64,000 bases of DNA from Pseudomonas abietaniphila. GTDB taxonomy: Bacteria; Pseudomonadota; Gammaproteobacteria; Pseudomonadales; Pseudomonadaceae. Below the pieces are notes generated by a model. The model worked only from the letters and a program-made list of their open reading frames with translations, was not told the DNA's origin and ran no database searches. The position numbers and the translations under genes were made by a program. Positions 29,886 through 39,178 of this stretch are shown piece by piece; position 1 is the stretch's first letter, and each line of letters opens with the position of its first letter. The stretch covers positions 992,001-1,056,000 of the forward strand of contig NZ_CP155619.1 in NCBI RefSeq assembly GCF_039697315.1, written 5' to 3'.

Positions 29886-32489
29886 ATGAACAGTGCAACT
29901 AAAGCTTTACTGCCGGCACCGGCGATGCAGAACCTGCACGATCCTAGTGGCATCGGTTATGCGGATACGCTGGATCCAAAGGTTCCGCTCTCAGTGCGTG
30001 TGGGCCCCTATCTGGAAATCAGTGAAGGCGATGCCATCGATCTTTACTGCGACAATCAACTGGCCATCAACTACACCGTAAAACGCGAAGACCTTACGCC
30101 CGGAAGTTTCAACTTCGTCGTTCTGCCGCTTGATCAGAAGTTTATCCGTCAAGACGCAATTACCCTTGTGTATGAGGTCACCAAACCCATTGGCGGCCAG
30201 AAAAATCAATCCGTTCCAGCCATCATTCCTGTCAAGCTCACCCTCCCAGGCGGCACCGACACCAACCCCGCGACCCCTTACGAAAACGAACGCCTCGCCA
30301 AGCCCAAGGTGTTCCCGGAAGGTGTCATCACCTCACCTGAAAACGTGCGGGTCGAGGTCGCGCCTTACCTGAACATGTTTGTGGGCGACAAGATCACCCT
30401 GTCGTGGCACGGCGAACTGATTCTTACCGAAATCACCGAGCAGGATCAGGTGGGTAAGCCCGTCGTCATCCCGGTGAGCAAGGAAATCATCGACCTTGCA
30501 GGTGACTCGGACATGCTTGAAGTGCGTTACGAGATTCGCGACGTGGTGAACAACTGGTCGCGCTGGTCGCTACCCACTCAGGTGGAAGTAGAAGCCGGCG
30601 ACTCCAGCCTGCCTGCTCCGGTAACGCCGCAGGCACCGGGGATGGAACTGAATCTTGACCAATTGGGCTCGGCTGATCTTCAAGTGCTGGTGATTGCCCA
30701 TCCTGATATCCAGCGCGGTGATGAACTGGTGCTGTCGATGGAGCGCAACACTGCCGAAGGCATGCCGCTGGAGACCTTCACCGCCATCAAGACTGTCAGC
30801 ACTTCGGGCAGCTTCTATGAGTTTCAGGTGCCGAACGCGCAATTCCAACCGATGGCGCAAGGGCGAGCCCGTCTCCAGTACCGGGTGAACAAGCCATCGG
30901 GCAACACCCTTCGTTCAAAGAGTCTGCCTCTGAAGATCGTGGGCAGTCCGATGGAGCTTCCACTGCCGCGTGTACCTGCGGCTGAACAAAACAACGGCGT
31001 ACTGGACCCGACGGCGCGCAATGTTCGTGCAGAAGTACCCCCGTATTACTTCATGGCTGCAGGCAATGACGTGCACCTGTTCTGGATGGGTAAAACCGAA
31101 AGCGGCGCCAATGTCATGCACGACCAACTCATCAAGGTCGCCGAGGGGAATGTCGGCAGCCAGATCGTCTTCCAGATTCCAGACGAAAAAGTCAGGGCAC
31201 TGGCCGGCGGTTCGGTGGAGGTGTACTACACCGTCAACACCTTCAGTCGCGCATTCTTCAAATCGCCGTCGCTGCGTTTGACCGTCAGCGATGGCCAGAC
31301 CATTCCCATTCCCCTCCCCATCATCAAGGAAGCCATTAACGGCGTCCTCGACCCGGCCAACGCCCCACATGGGGCGACCGTGATCGTGCCTCCAGGCGCC
31401 AATCTGCGCCTGGGCGATCAGGTCAGGGTCAGTTGGAAAAGTCCAAAAGGCGATGAGTACAAAGACAACGTCATCGGTGACAGCGACGTGGGCAACTCCT
31501 TAGCCGTGGTGTTCTCCAACTTCCTGGTAATCGCCAACCGGGGTCAGCGCATCTCGGTGTCCTATCGCATTATCCGCACGACCGGTTCAACGCTGTTTTC
31601 CCGTCCGTACTCGGTAATGATCCAAGACGGCGAGTTGGCGCTGTCCAAGCCAGCGATGGACACCGTGAAAGAAGACGGGGTGATCACGCCCGGGTTGATC
31701 CCGGAATCGGGCGCCACGGTTCGGGTGCGCTATGACGCTCGCAGCGGCGACCGTGTCAAGGTGATCTGGGCCGGTGCTTCGCGGTATGAGACGCCGGAGC
31801 AAACGACCGGTGGCAGCAATCAACTGGTGTTCACTGTGCCGAAGTCCTTGATTGTGGCGACGCAGAACGCCATGGCCTCGGTGACGTATCAGGTCACTCG
31901 CGCAGGCACCATGCGCCAATCGATGGAGCTGAAACTGTCGGTGCTCAGTGCGCTCACGTTCGATACCAGTGCGTTGAGGCTGTCAGGTAAAACGTATACG
32001 GTGATTTCCCACCCGGATGTCTCTCAAAAGTGGACTGCCGACAACTCCGCGCAACGCGTGGCCAAGGGCGGAGTCAAGCCATACACCTACGCGTCCAGCA
32101 ACACAGCGGTCGCGCGCGTTCAGGAGCATGGCGTGGTCTGGTCGCGTGGCAACGGGACGGCGACCATCAGTGTGACCGACGCCACCGGGGCCACGCTTTC
32201 CTATCCGATCACAGTCAGCGGCGTCATCAAATGCTCCCGGCTCAAGCCCAACACGTATCAGGAAGTGGTGTGGGATGCGGAACGCAACAACGCTCGCTTG
32301 CCAACGATGCAGGAGCTGCGTGAGGTCTACGCCGCCTTTGGCGATAAGTGGCCGTTGGAGAAAACCGACATCTGGGCGTCCACAGATGCCAAGCTCGCCA
32401 AGGCGCCGATTAAACACTTTGGCAATGGGCAAGAGGGCTACGCCTTCACCTTCAACAAAGTCCTGGGCGTCGGGCTGCACTTTTCCTGA
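29886..32489 (+). CDS. Large modular protein with BIG2 and intimin-like C-terminal domains
   Basis: An 867-residue protein. Six family modules occupy about residues 1-690 (signatures VGDKITLSWHGE, VEVYYTVNT, GDQVRVSWKS, GDRVKVIWAG). Then comes a group-2 bacterial Ig domain (about 695-777: YASSNTAVARVQEHGVVWSR, GTATISVTDATGATLSYP). The last 90 residues (ARLPTMQELREVYAAFGDKW, DIWASTDAK, HFGNGQEGYAF) resemble the C-type-lectin-like tail of intimin/invasin-type adhesins, with LPT-x-x-EL and W-[AS]-ST positions matching. Such tails normally sit on outer-membrane adhesins, but no signal peptide or barrel is present here. The ATG has AAGGAAG upstream. Domain assignment is by eye; function unknown. 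Confidence 0.8.
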   Translation: MNSATKALLPAPAMQNLHDPSGIGYADTLDPKVPLSVRVGPYLEISEGDAIDLYCDNQLAINYTVKREDLTPGSFNFVVLPLDQKFIRQDAITLVYEVTKPIGGQKNQSVPAIIPVKLTLPGGTDTNPATPYENERLAKPKVFPEGVITSPENVRVEVAPYLNMFVGDKITLSWHGELILTEITEQDQVGKPVVIPVSKEIIDLAGDSDMLEVRYEIRDVVNNWSRWSLPTQVEVEAGDSSLPAPVTPQAPGMELNLDQLGSADLQVLVIAHPDIQRGDELVLSMERNTAEGMPLETFTAIKTVSTSGSFYEFQVPNAQFQPMAQGRARLQYRVNKPSGNTLRSKSLPLKIVGSPMELPLPRVPAAEQNNGVLDPTARNVRAEVPPYYFMAAGNDVHLFWMGKTESGANVMHDQLIKVAEGNVGSQIVFQIPDEKVRALAGGSVEVYYTVNTFSRAFFKSPSLRLTVSDGQTIPIPLPIIKEAINGVLDPANAPHGATVIVPPGANLRLGDQVRVSWKSPKGDEYKDNVIGDSDVGNSLAVVFSNFLVIANRGQRISVSYRIIRTTGSTLFSRPYSVMIQDGELALSKPAMDTVKEDGVITPGLIPESGATVRVRYDARSGDRVKVIWAGASRYETPEQTTGGSNQLVFTVPKSLIVATQNAMASVTYQVTRAGTMRQSMELKLSVLSALTFDTSALRLSGKTYTVISHPDVSQKWTADNSAQRVAKGGVKPYTYASSNTAVARVQEHGVVWSRGNGTATISVTDATGATLSYPITVSGVIKCSRLKPNTYQEVVWDAERNNARLPTMQELREVYAAFGDKWPLEKTDIWASTDAKLAKAPIKHFGNGQEGYAFTFNKVLGVGLHFS

Positions 32490-32627
32490 CCGACGTTAAC
32501 CGGTGAAATCCGACCGGATCCAGCCTGCAAAGTGGTTCCGGTCTCCCCTTCATGTTCATAACGCGTGTGCCTGCCCTTGCTGACCTCGACTCAGCGGGCG
32601 CAGGTCCACGATCAGGGAGAGCACTTT

Positions 32628-33107
32628 ATGAACAACACCACGCAACCTGCATCGCCAATATTCCCCAGGCCGGACATCTTCAGGGCCTGCGTTAACACCA
32701 AACCGTTCCTGACCACTCGCCTGAGTGGTCTGTCCTGTCTGCGCCCTGAGTTGGTGGGCGCGCGTACTCACCGGATCTGGAAGATTCATGCCGATGGACA
32801 CGTCGGCCGACACCGGACGATGCTGGGCCTGTTCATCGATCAGACACTGGAACCCGGTACTTACGACCTCGTGCGCAATGACCGCATCACGGCGGTTTAC
32901 CACCGCACCCCCAAGCAAGTCGCGCAGGTCTATCACTCGCGGGATTTCCAGCGCGGGAGCGTGACACTGCTTGAGTTCAACCCTGATACCGGTCGCCTGC
33001 GCGGCACCTTCGAGTTCGCCATGTCGGCCATTGGCTTTGACGTGTCCGGGGGCGAATTCGACGTGATGTGTCCACGGGAAGAGGGAGGTCTGGCGTCACC
33101 GCGATAG
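32628..33107 (+). CDS. Small hypothetical protein downstream of the modular genes
   Basis: A 159-residue protein without a signal peptide. Residues 40-155 look like one beta-rich domain (GTYDLVRNDRITAVYHRTP; DTGRLRGTFEFAMSAIGFDV, GGEFDVMC), reminiscent of small beta-barrel accessory proteins whose closing strands read GxFxF...GxFxV. The ATG follows AGGGAG by 8 bases, supporting translation. It is 140 bases after the large modular gene on the same strand and may belong to that group. The last 12 bases overlap the end of the convergent hydrolase. Family not recognised. Confidence 0.65.
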   Translation: MNNTTQPASPIFPRPDIFRACVNTKPFLTTRLSGLSCLRPELVGARTHRIWKIHADGHVGRHRTMLGLFIDQTLEPGTYDLVRNDRITAVYHRTPKQVAQVYHSRDFQRGSVTLLEFNPDTGRLRGTFEFAMSAIGFDVSGGEFDVMCPREEGGLASPR

Positions 33108-33779
33108 AAAACCGGCGATGCGCTCTGCGGCATCCTGCAGGCAGGCCGAATAACTGATACCCGCTGCTTTCAACGGTTTCAGGTCGTGGTTGGCGGTGGG
33201 CAACCAATGGACATTGATCTGGCGCGAGAGCGTGTAACCCTCCACCGCCTCTCGATTGCCCAGCGCGTCCCGTTCGCCTTGAATGATCAGGGTCGGTGTG
33301 CGCAGTTCAGCAAGATGTGCAACGCGCGGCTTTTCGGGCTTGCCCGCCGCATAGAACGGGTAGCCAAGGCAGACGAGCGCATCGGCCTGGACCTCATCGG
33401 CCATCAGGCTGGCCATGCGCCCTCCCATGGATTTGCCGCCGACGGCCAGACGCCCGCTGACAAGGGGACGAACGACGGCGTACACCTCATGCCAGGATTC
33501 GAGCAATTTAGGTTGTGGATTGGGCGGGCGTTTGCCGCCGTCGATTCGACGTTGAGCCATGTACGGAAACTCGAACCGCAGCACCCCGATCCCTGAACCC
33601 GCCAGACGCTCTGCCATGTTATTCATGAAATCGCTGTCCATGGGCGCACCTGCGCCGTGCGCGAGGATCAACGTCGCAGCCAATTTTTGGGTCGTCGGCG
33701 CGTTCCACAACCAGCCCCGTTTTTTTGCCAGTTGCTCACATTGATCGACGGCAAGCGTTACCGGGTGCTCTTTGCTCAT
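33096..33779 (-). CDS. Alpha/beta hydrolase (dienelactone-hydrolase/KANL3-Tex30 type)
   Basis: A 227-residue cytoplasmic hydrolase. Visible are the first-strand LILAHGAGAPMDSDFM (oxyanion region), the nucleophile elbow VGGKSMGGRMAS (Ser in GKSMGG), the acid region LIIQGERDALG and the His in PTANHDLKP. The fold and GKSMGGR elbow are those of the bacterial KANL3/Tex30-like dienelactone hydrolase group. The start is the ATG read Met-Ser-Lys-Glu-His-Pro; the longer open frame upstream is not family-like. Substrate unknown. Confidence 0.85.
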   Translation of the reverse strand: MSKEHPVTLAVDQCEQLAKKRGWLWNAPTTQKLAATLILAHGAGAPMDSDFMNNMAERLAGSGIGVLRFEFPYMAQRRIDGGKRPPNPQPKLLESWHEVYAVVRPLVSGRLAVGGKSMGGRMASLMADEVQADALVCLGYPFYAAGKPEKPRVAHLAELRTPTLIIQGERDALGNREAVEGYTLSRQINVHWLPTANHDLKPLKAAGISYSACLQDAAERIAGFLSR

Positions 33780-34628
33780 GCTGGCCTCGTGCCCTGATCT
33801 GATGATGTGCGTCATTATGCCCAACACGCAGGGCAATCTGAATGTTTCCCGAGACCATGAAGATGCCCGCACACGACAGCGAAGGTTCAGCTTCCACTCT
33901 TTACCCTGACAGGGCACTTCGGACAAAAGCACCGACACGCTGAGCGCCCCAAACCACACACAACCGGGCGGTTTCACCGACGGCACAGCCTTTTTGTCTG
34001 TTTTCGGTCGATCAACCGCAACGATCGCCGACCTTTTCTGCCAGCTCGGGCCAAATTTTTGGGCAGTGAAAAAGTGCAATTGTTGACGGCTTCTGTATAC
34101 AACTTTAGACGTAGAAACCCTCCACCAAAGGACAAGGAGATCAGGGGGAGGAACGTTTCAGCTGTCTTCTGAAATCGTCGTGCGCCGCGCCCTGAAGATG
34201 GGCGCGGCGCCTCGGCAATCCCGCGCGGCCAAGTGTCGCAGTTGTTTTTACGGCTTCCATCGCCAGCCAATCACGTCTAAGCTTGCCGCCATGGTGGTCC
34301 GGCGACAGCTAGCCACAGGCCCAGTGAAAGGATTGTGCTCGACCCTCCTTCCCTCTTGCAGACAGACAGCATCGACCTGTTCGTCACCCGCAGGGTTGTA
34401 TCCAGTTTTCGGCACTCACGCGCGCTGCCTCACTCGTCCTGTTCCCCCCGTCCTGGCGGCCCACTCGGGCAACTCAATCCTGCGCCTCGTTGCGCGGCGG
34501 GTTGCCAAAAACCGCATCTGTCGTTTCCGTCGTCCGTGTCGTGCTCGTTGCGCGGCAAACGGTCTACGCTTATTTCGATGTTGCGGCTGTTACCACACTA
34601 ATAAAACACCAAACCGTGGAACCTTAGA
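33780..34628. other. 850-base gap upstream of ccoN
   Basis: No convincing gene on either strand. It contains an 11-bp perfect GC hairpin (34182-34210, GCGCCGCGCCC / GGGCGCGGCGC) and purine-rich runs near 34125-34152. I searched for an Anr/FNR box TTGAT-N4-ATCAA and found none, which fits the constitutive class of cbb3 operon. The ccoN promoter should lie here. Confidence 0.5.
34182..34210. other. Strong GC hairpin in the ccoN upstream region
   Basis: An 11-bp perfect stem with the 7-base loop TGAAGAT, no T run. It lies about 420 bases before ccoN and could be part of a leader RNA or a small RNA. Confidence 0.4.
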
Positions 34629-36071
34629 ATGAGCACAGCAATCAGTCCGACTGCTTATAACTATAAGGTAGTCCGCCAGTTCGCCATCATGACGGTGGTC
34701 TGGGGGATCCTTGGCATGGGGCTCGGTGTCTTCATCGCCTCACAACTTGTTTGGCCGGACCTGAACCTCGGTCTTCCCTGGACCACGTTCGGACGCCTTC
34801 GACCGCTGCACACCAACCTTGTGATCTTCGCCTTTGGCGGATGTGCGCTGATGGGCACTTCCTACTATGTCGTGCAGCGCACCTGCCAGACACGACTGAT
34901 CTCCGATGGCATGGCCGCCTTCCACTTCTGGGGCTGGCAAGCGGTCATAGTCGGAGCCCTCGTTACGCTGCCCATGGGCTACACGACCACCAAGGAATAC
35001 GCCGAGCTCGAATGGCCGATCGCGATTCTGCTGGCCATCGTCTGGGTGACCTACGCGGCGGTGTTCTTCGGCACCATCGTCAAACGCAAGACCAAGCACA
35101 TCTATGTCGGTAACTGGTTCTACGGTGCGTTTATCGTGGTCACGGCGATGCTGCACATCGTCAACCACATGTCGCTGCCAGTGAGCCTGTTCAAGTCGTA
35201 TTCGGCGTATTCGGGTGCGACCGACGCGATGATCCAGTGGTGGTACGGCCATAATGCCGTGGGCTTTTTCCTGACCACCGGTTTTCTCGGGATGATGTAC
35301 TACTTCGTGCCGAAGCAGGCCGAACGCCCGATCTACTCCTATCGCCTGTCCATCGTGCACTTCTGGGCACTGATCACGCTGTACATCTGGGCCGGCCCGC
35401 ACCATTTGCACTACACCGCGCTGCCGGACTGGGCGCAGTCGCTGGGCATGGTGATGTCGATCATCCTGCTGGCGCCAAGCTGGGGCGGCATGATCAACGG
35501 CATGATGACCCTGTCCGGTGCCTGGCATAAGTTGCGCACGGACCCGATCCTGCGCTTCCTCGTCGTGTCGCTGGCGTTTTACGGCATGTCGACGTTCGAA
35601 GGCCCGATGATGGCGATCAAGACCGTCAACTCGCTTTCGCACTACACCGACTGGACCATCGGTCACGTACACGCCGGCGCCCTCGGTTGGGTGGCGATGA
35701 TTTCCATCGGTGCGGTCTACCACATGATCCCGCGGCTCTACGGCCGTCCGCAGATGCACAGCATCGGCCTGATCAACACTCACTTCTGGCTCGCGACCAT
35801 CGGCACCGTGCTGTACATCGCGTCGATGTGGGTCAACGGCATTACCCAGGGCCTGATGTGGCGTGCGATCAACGATGACGGCACGCTCACCTACTCCTTC
35901 GTCGAAGCGCTGCAAGCCAGCCATCCGGGCTACATCGTGCGCGCCCTCGGTGGGGCGTTCTTCGCCAGCGGCATGCTGTTCATGGCCTACAACGTGTTCC
36001 GCACCGTGCGTGCGTCGAACACCGAGGAAGCCGAAGAAGCCGCCCAGATCGCTGTCGTGGGAGCCCACTGA
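34629..36071 (+). CDS. ccoN: Cytochrome c oxidase cbb3-type, subunit I
   Basis: The 480-residue catalytic subunit of the high-affinity cbb3 terminal oxidase in the inner membrane. Twelve hydrophobic helices carry the heme b, heme b3 and CuB histidine ligands ([55 protein letters not shown]). It reduces O2 to water at low oxygen tension. It starts the ccoNOQP operon; its stop overlaps the ccoO start. Only one structural operon is present here, although many pseudomonads carry two in tandem. Confidence 0.97.
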   Translation: MSTAISPTAYNYKVVRQFAIMTVVWGILGMGLGVFIASQLVWPDLNLGLPWTTFGRLRPLHTNLVIFAFGGCALMGTSYYVVQRTCQTRLISDGMAAFHFWGWQAVIVGALVTLPMGYTTTKEYAELEWPIAILLAIVWVTYAAVFFGTIVKRKTKHIYVGNWFYGAFIVVTAMLHIVNHMSLPVSLFKSYSAYSGATDAMIQWWYGHNAVGFFLTTGFLGMMYYFVPKQAERPIYSYRLSIVHFWALITLYIWAGPHHLHYTALPDWAQSLGMVMSIILLAPSWGGMINGMMTLSGAWHKLRTDPILRFLVVSLAFYGMSTFEGPMMAIKTVNSLSHYTDWTIGHVHAGALGWVAMISIGAVYHMIPRLYGRPQMHSIGLINTHFWLATIGTVLYIASMWVNGITQGLMWRAINDDGTLTYSFVEALQASHPGYIVRALGGAFFASGMLFMAYNVFRTVRASNTEEAEEAAQIAVVGAH

Positions 36072-36682
36072 TGATCAAACATGAAATGCTCGAGAAGAAC
36101 ATCGGCCTGCTGTCGATCTTCATGGTCATCGCCGTCGCCGTCGGTGGCCTGACCCAGATCGTCCCGCTGTTCTTTCAGGACGTGACCAACAAACCGGTCG
36201 AAGGCATGAAGCCGCGCCCGGCCCTGGAGCTGGAAGGTCGCGATGTGTTCATCGCCAATGGCTGTGTCGGTTGCCACTCGCAGATGATCCGCCCCTTCCG
36301 CGCCGAAACCGAACGCTACGGGCACTACTCGGTGGCCGGCGAAAGTGTTTGGGACCACCCGTTCCTGTGGGGCTCCAAGCGCACCGGTCCTGACCTGGCC
36401 CGCGTCGGCGGTCGCTACTCCGATGACTGGCACCGCGCGCACCTGTACAACCCGCGCAACGTGGTGCCGGAATCAATCATGCCCGCCTATCCGTTCCTGG
36501 TGGAAAACAAGCTCGACGGCAAGCTGACCGGTCGCAAGATGGAAGTGATGCGCAGCCTGGGCGTGCCCTACACCGACGACGACATCGCCGGTGCAGGCGC
36601 CGCCGTGAAAGGCAAAACCGAAATGGACGCCCTGGTGGCCTACCTCCAGGGCCTGGGCACCATCATCAAGAGCAAACGGTGA
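36071..36682 (+). CDS. ccoO: Cytochrome c oxidase cbb3-type, subunit II
   Basis: The 203-residue mono-heme cytochrome c subunit. One N-terminal membrane anchor ([20 protein letters not shown]) is followed by a periplasmic domain with heme motif CVGCH and the distal Met in [11 protein letters not shown]. It passes electrons to CcoN. It overlaps ccoN by one base and ccoQ closely follows. Confidence 0.96.
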   Translation: MIKHEMLEKNIGLLSIFMVIAVAVGGLTQIVPLFFQDVTNKPVEGMKPRPALELEGRDVFIANGCVGCHSQMIRPFRAETERYGHYSVAGESVWDHPFLWGSKRTGPDLARVGGRYSDDWHRAHLYNPRNVVPESIMPAYPFLVENKLDGKLTGRKMEVMRSLGVPYTDDDIAGAGAAVKGKTEMDALVAYLQGLGTIIKSKR

Positions 36683-36687
36683 TCGCT

Positions 36688-36879
36688 ATGGATATCGGGA
36701 TGATTCGAGGCCTGGGCACCGTGGTCGTGATGGTGGCCTTCATCGGTCTGGCGCTGTGGGTGTTCAGCCCGCGGCGCAAAGCTGAATTCGACGACGCCAC
36801 CCTGCTGCCCTTTGCCGACGACCCCGAGGCCATCAAGCACCTCGAGCAAGCAAAAGCTTCCAGGAGCAACACACAATGA
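36688..36879 (+). CDS. ccoQ: Cbb3 oxidase small subunit CcoQ
   Basis: A 63-residue single-pass membrane protein ([19 protein letters not shown], then a charged tail) that stabilises the cbb3 complex. I chose the ATG giving MDIGMIRG, which is the family start; a GTG nine bases upstream overlaps the ccoO stop. It overlaps ccoP by four bases. Confidence 0.9.
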   Translation: MDIGMIRGLGTVVVMVAFIGLALWVFSPRRKAEFDDATLLPFADDPEAIKHLEQAKASRSNTQ

Positions 36880-37853
36880 CTACGTTTTGGAGCCTGTACG
36901 TGACGGTGCTGTCGCTGGGCACGATCTTCTGCCTGACCTGGCTGTTGCTGGCGACCCGCAAGGGCCAACGCGCCGACACCACCGACGAGACCGTTGGCCA
37001 TTCGTTCGATGGCATTGAGGAATACGACAACCCGCTGCCCAAGTGGTGGTTCATGCTGTTCGTCGGCACGATCGTCTTCGCCCTGGGCTATCTGGTGCTG
37101 TACCCAGGCCTGGGCAACTGGAAAGGCCTGCTGCCGGGTTACGACTACGTCGATAACGACAAGCAGATCGCCTTCTCCAACGGCCAGTCCGGCTGGACCG
37201 GCGTGCATGAATGGGAGAAGGAAATGGCCCGTTCCGACGCCCGTTTCGGACCGATTTTCGCCAAATTCGCCGCCATGCCGATCGAGGAAGTCGCCAAGGA
37301 CCCGCAAGCGCTGAAAATGGGCGGTCGCCTGTTTGCCACCAACTGCTCGGTCTGTCACGGTTCCGACGCAAAAGGTGCCTACGGCTTCCCCAACCTGACC
37401 GACGCTGACTGGCGCTGGGGCGGTGAGCCGCAGACCATCAAAACCACCATCATGGGCGGCCGTCATGCTGTGATGCCGGCGTGGGGTGAAGTGATCCTGG
37501 ATCAGGGCGTGCGTGATGTTTCCGCCTACGTGCTGACCCAACTGTACGGACGTAAGCTGCCAGACGACGCCAAAGCCGACCCGGTGGCAGGGCAGAAAAT
37601 CTTCGCCGCCAACTGTGTGGCCTGCCACGGTCCGGAAGGCAAAGGGACGCCCGCCCTGGGTGCGCCGAACCTGACCCACCCGGCGGCCTTCATTTACGGC
37701 TCCAGTTTCGCGCAGCTGCAACAGACGATCCGTTACGGTCGCCAGGGCCAGATGCCCGCGCAGGAACTGCTGCAAGGTAACGACAAGGTGCATTTACTGG
37801 CCGCGTACGTGTACAGCCTGTCTCACGGAGACAAGCCCGTCGACGCCCAGTGA
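36876..37853 (+). CDS. ccoP: Cytochrome c oxidase cbb3-type, subunit III
   Basis: The 325-residue di-heme cytochrome c subunit. Two N-terminal membrane helices ([37 protein letters not shown]) precede two cytochrome c domains with heme motifs CSVCH and CVACH. It accepts electrons from soluble cytochrome c and feeds CcoO. It is the last gene of ccoNOQP; a 12-bp hairpin follows. Confidence 0.96.
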   Translation: MTTFWSLYVTVLSLGTIFCLTWLLLATRKGQRADTTDETVGHSFDGIEEYDNPLPKWWFMLFVGTIVFALGYLVLYPGLGNWKGLLPGYDYVDNDKQIAFSNGQSGWTGVHEWEKEMARSDARFGPIFAKFAAMPIEEVAKDPQALKMGGRLFATNCSVCHGSDAKGAYGFPNLTDADWRWGGEPQTIKTTIMGGRHAVMPAWGEVILDQGVRDVSAYVLTQLYGRKLPDDAKADPVAGQKIFAANCVACHGPEGKGTPALGAPNLTHPAAFIYGSSFAQLQQTIRYGRQGQMPAQELLQGNDKVHLLAAYVYSLSHGDKPVDAQ

Positions 37854-37869
37854 ACCGTTCCCGATAGCA

Positions 37870-37901
37870 GGACCTTCGCCCGCGCAGGTGGGCGAAGGTC
37901 C
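37870..37901 (+). terminator. Hairpin after ccoP
   Basis: A 12-bp stem GGACCTTCGCCC / GGGCGAAGGTCC with an 8-base loop, 16 bases after the ccoP stop. There is no strong T run, but the position and stability suggest a transcript end. Confidence 0.6.
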
Positions 37902-38057
37902 ATTGATCGGCGGTCGGTAACTCGCACTTACACTTAACGACCCGGCATTTGAAACTTGAGCTTTATCTACGCCTGATTTTGTTCTTACGTCCCTAGACTG
38001 CACGCACAAGTCGCAGGAAGCGCACTTGGCATTCGCTCTCTCAAGGACGTATCGAAC

Positions 38058-39059
38058 ATGAACAAATGGACGCTTTTAATCGGCTCGCTAAGCGTTTGGC
38101 TCGCGAGCATCGCCGCCCACGCGACGCCTTCAACGCTGGTCTTTGCTTCGGACCCGCAATACCCATGGAGCCCCTACAGCGACTACAAACAGGACATCTC
38201 GGCCAAAGCCAACCAGCAACTGTCGAGGGATTTGATTGAAGCGCAATACAAAAGCATCGCCGATTTACGCAGAGCCCATCCCGATCAGGACGTGCCCGTG
38301 ATGATCAATGGTGACATGACTGCCTTTGGCCACGGTTGGCAGCGCGATTATCTGTACCGCACGCTGGACGCTCATCTGGGCGGTGATTATTACTTCGGTC
38401 TGGGCAATCATGATTACGAAAACAATGTTGGCGACTGCGCCAACAACGGTTGCGCCCGGGACAGCCTGTTCGACCTGCGTGACCGGATGCTGAACAAAGT
38501 CGATTCGATGGCGTTGTACGTCGAGAAGACCGGCTGGAACGAAACGTGGGTCGGCAGCCTCGCCTACAGCAAACGGATCGGCGACGTTCAGCTTATCCAG
38601 TTGAATAACGAGCCGACTTACGAAGCCAGTTTCAATTCGCGACAAGGTTTTAAGACGTATGACTTCAGGATCAAGGGCTCGCTTGACTGGCTTGAAGAAC
38701 AGCTCAAGCGTGCAAGGGCCGACAACCTGATCATTTTGCTGAATATGCACAAACCCGATGGCTGGCAGACCAGCGCCCAGGATCTGCAGCGTTTCAAGGC
38801 CATGATCAAGGCGTACGAGGTGACCGCCGTGTTCGCAGGGCATTATCACAAGTACGGTGGCCGCTATTACGGCGCGGACTATTTCGGATCGGTGCCACTG
38901 TTTCTCAGCGGCTCCGCTTCACAGCGCACGTATCTGACCGCCGAGATAGACCGAGAAAAACGCCGGATGAGGGTGAGCAAAGTCGCTGACAACGACTGGA
39001 AAACCAGAAAGGAGCTCGCGGTGATACCCCTGCCCGGCCATGAAAACGATCTAAAATGA
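38058..39059 (+). CDS. Secreted metallophosphoesterase
   Basis: A 333-residue calcineurin-like phosphoesterase with a Sec signal peptide (residues 1-22, LIGSLSVWLASIAAHA). Metal-site motifs in order: FASDPQYPW (D-x-Q variant of D-x-H), NGDMTAFGHG, GLGNHDYENN, ILLNMHKPDGW and the closing GHYHKYGG. It is probably periplasmic or released. Its position between ccoP and ccoG, with its own leader, is unusual because those genes normally adjoin; it looks like an insertion. Substrate unknown. Confidence 0.85.
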   Translation: MNKWTLLIGSLSVWLASIAAHATPSTLVFASDPQYPWSPYSDYKQDISAKANQQLSRDLIEAQYKSIADLRRAHPDQDVPVMINGDMTAFGHGWQRDYLYRTLDAHLGGDYYFGLGNHDYENNVGDCANNGCARDSLFDLRDRMLNKVDSMALYVEKTGWNETWVGSLAYSKRIGDVQLIQLNNEPTYEASFNSRQGFKTYDFRIKGSLDWLEEQLKRARADNLIILLNMHKPDGWQTSAQDLQRFKAMIKAYEVTAVFAGHYHKYGGRYYGADYFGSVPLFLSGSASQRTYLTAEIDREKRRMRVSKVADNDWKTRKELAVIPLPGHENDLK

Positions 39060-39178
39060 CAGGAGTCGCCTGTGCGGCATGACAGCAACCCAATGACCTC
39101 GGCCGGCACGTACTGACCGAGGCACCTCCCCACCGCCGTGGACCGCTTCAATGAGCACGCCTCGATGAGTATGCTGCG

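Noticed and set aside
34094..34102. TGTATACAA, similar to GntR-family operator cores.
   Set aside because: A single short palindrome far from any gene start; chance occurrence is likely.
33780..34628. Anr/FNR box before ccoN.
   Set aside because: Only single TTGAC or TTGAT halves without a matching second half at four bases were found.
34180..34632. A 150-codon plus-strand frame just before ccoN.
   Set aside because: It begins at a non-standard start inside the GC hairpin, its composition is not protein-like (Arg/Ser/Pro/Cys-rich) and it overlaps the ccoN start.
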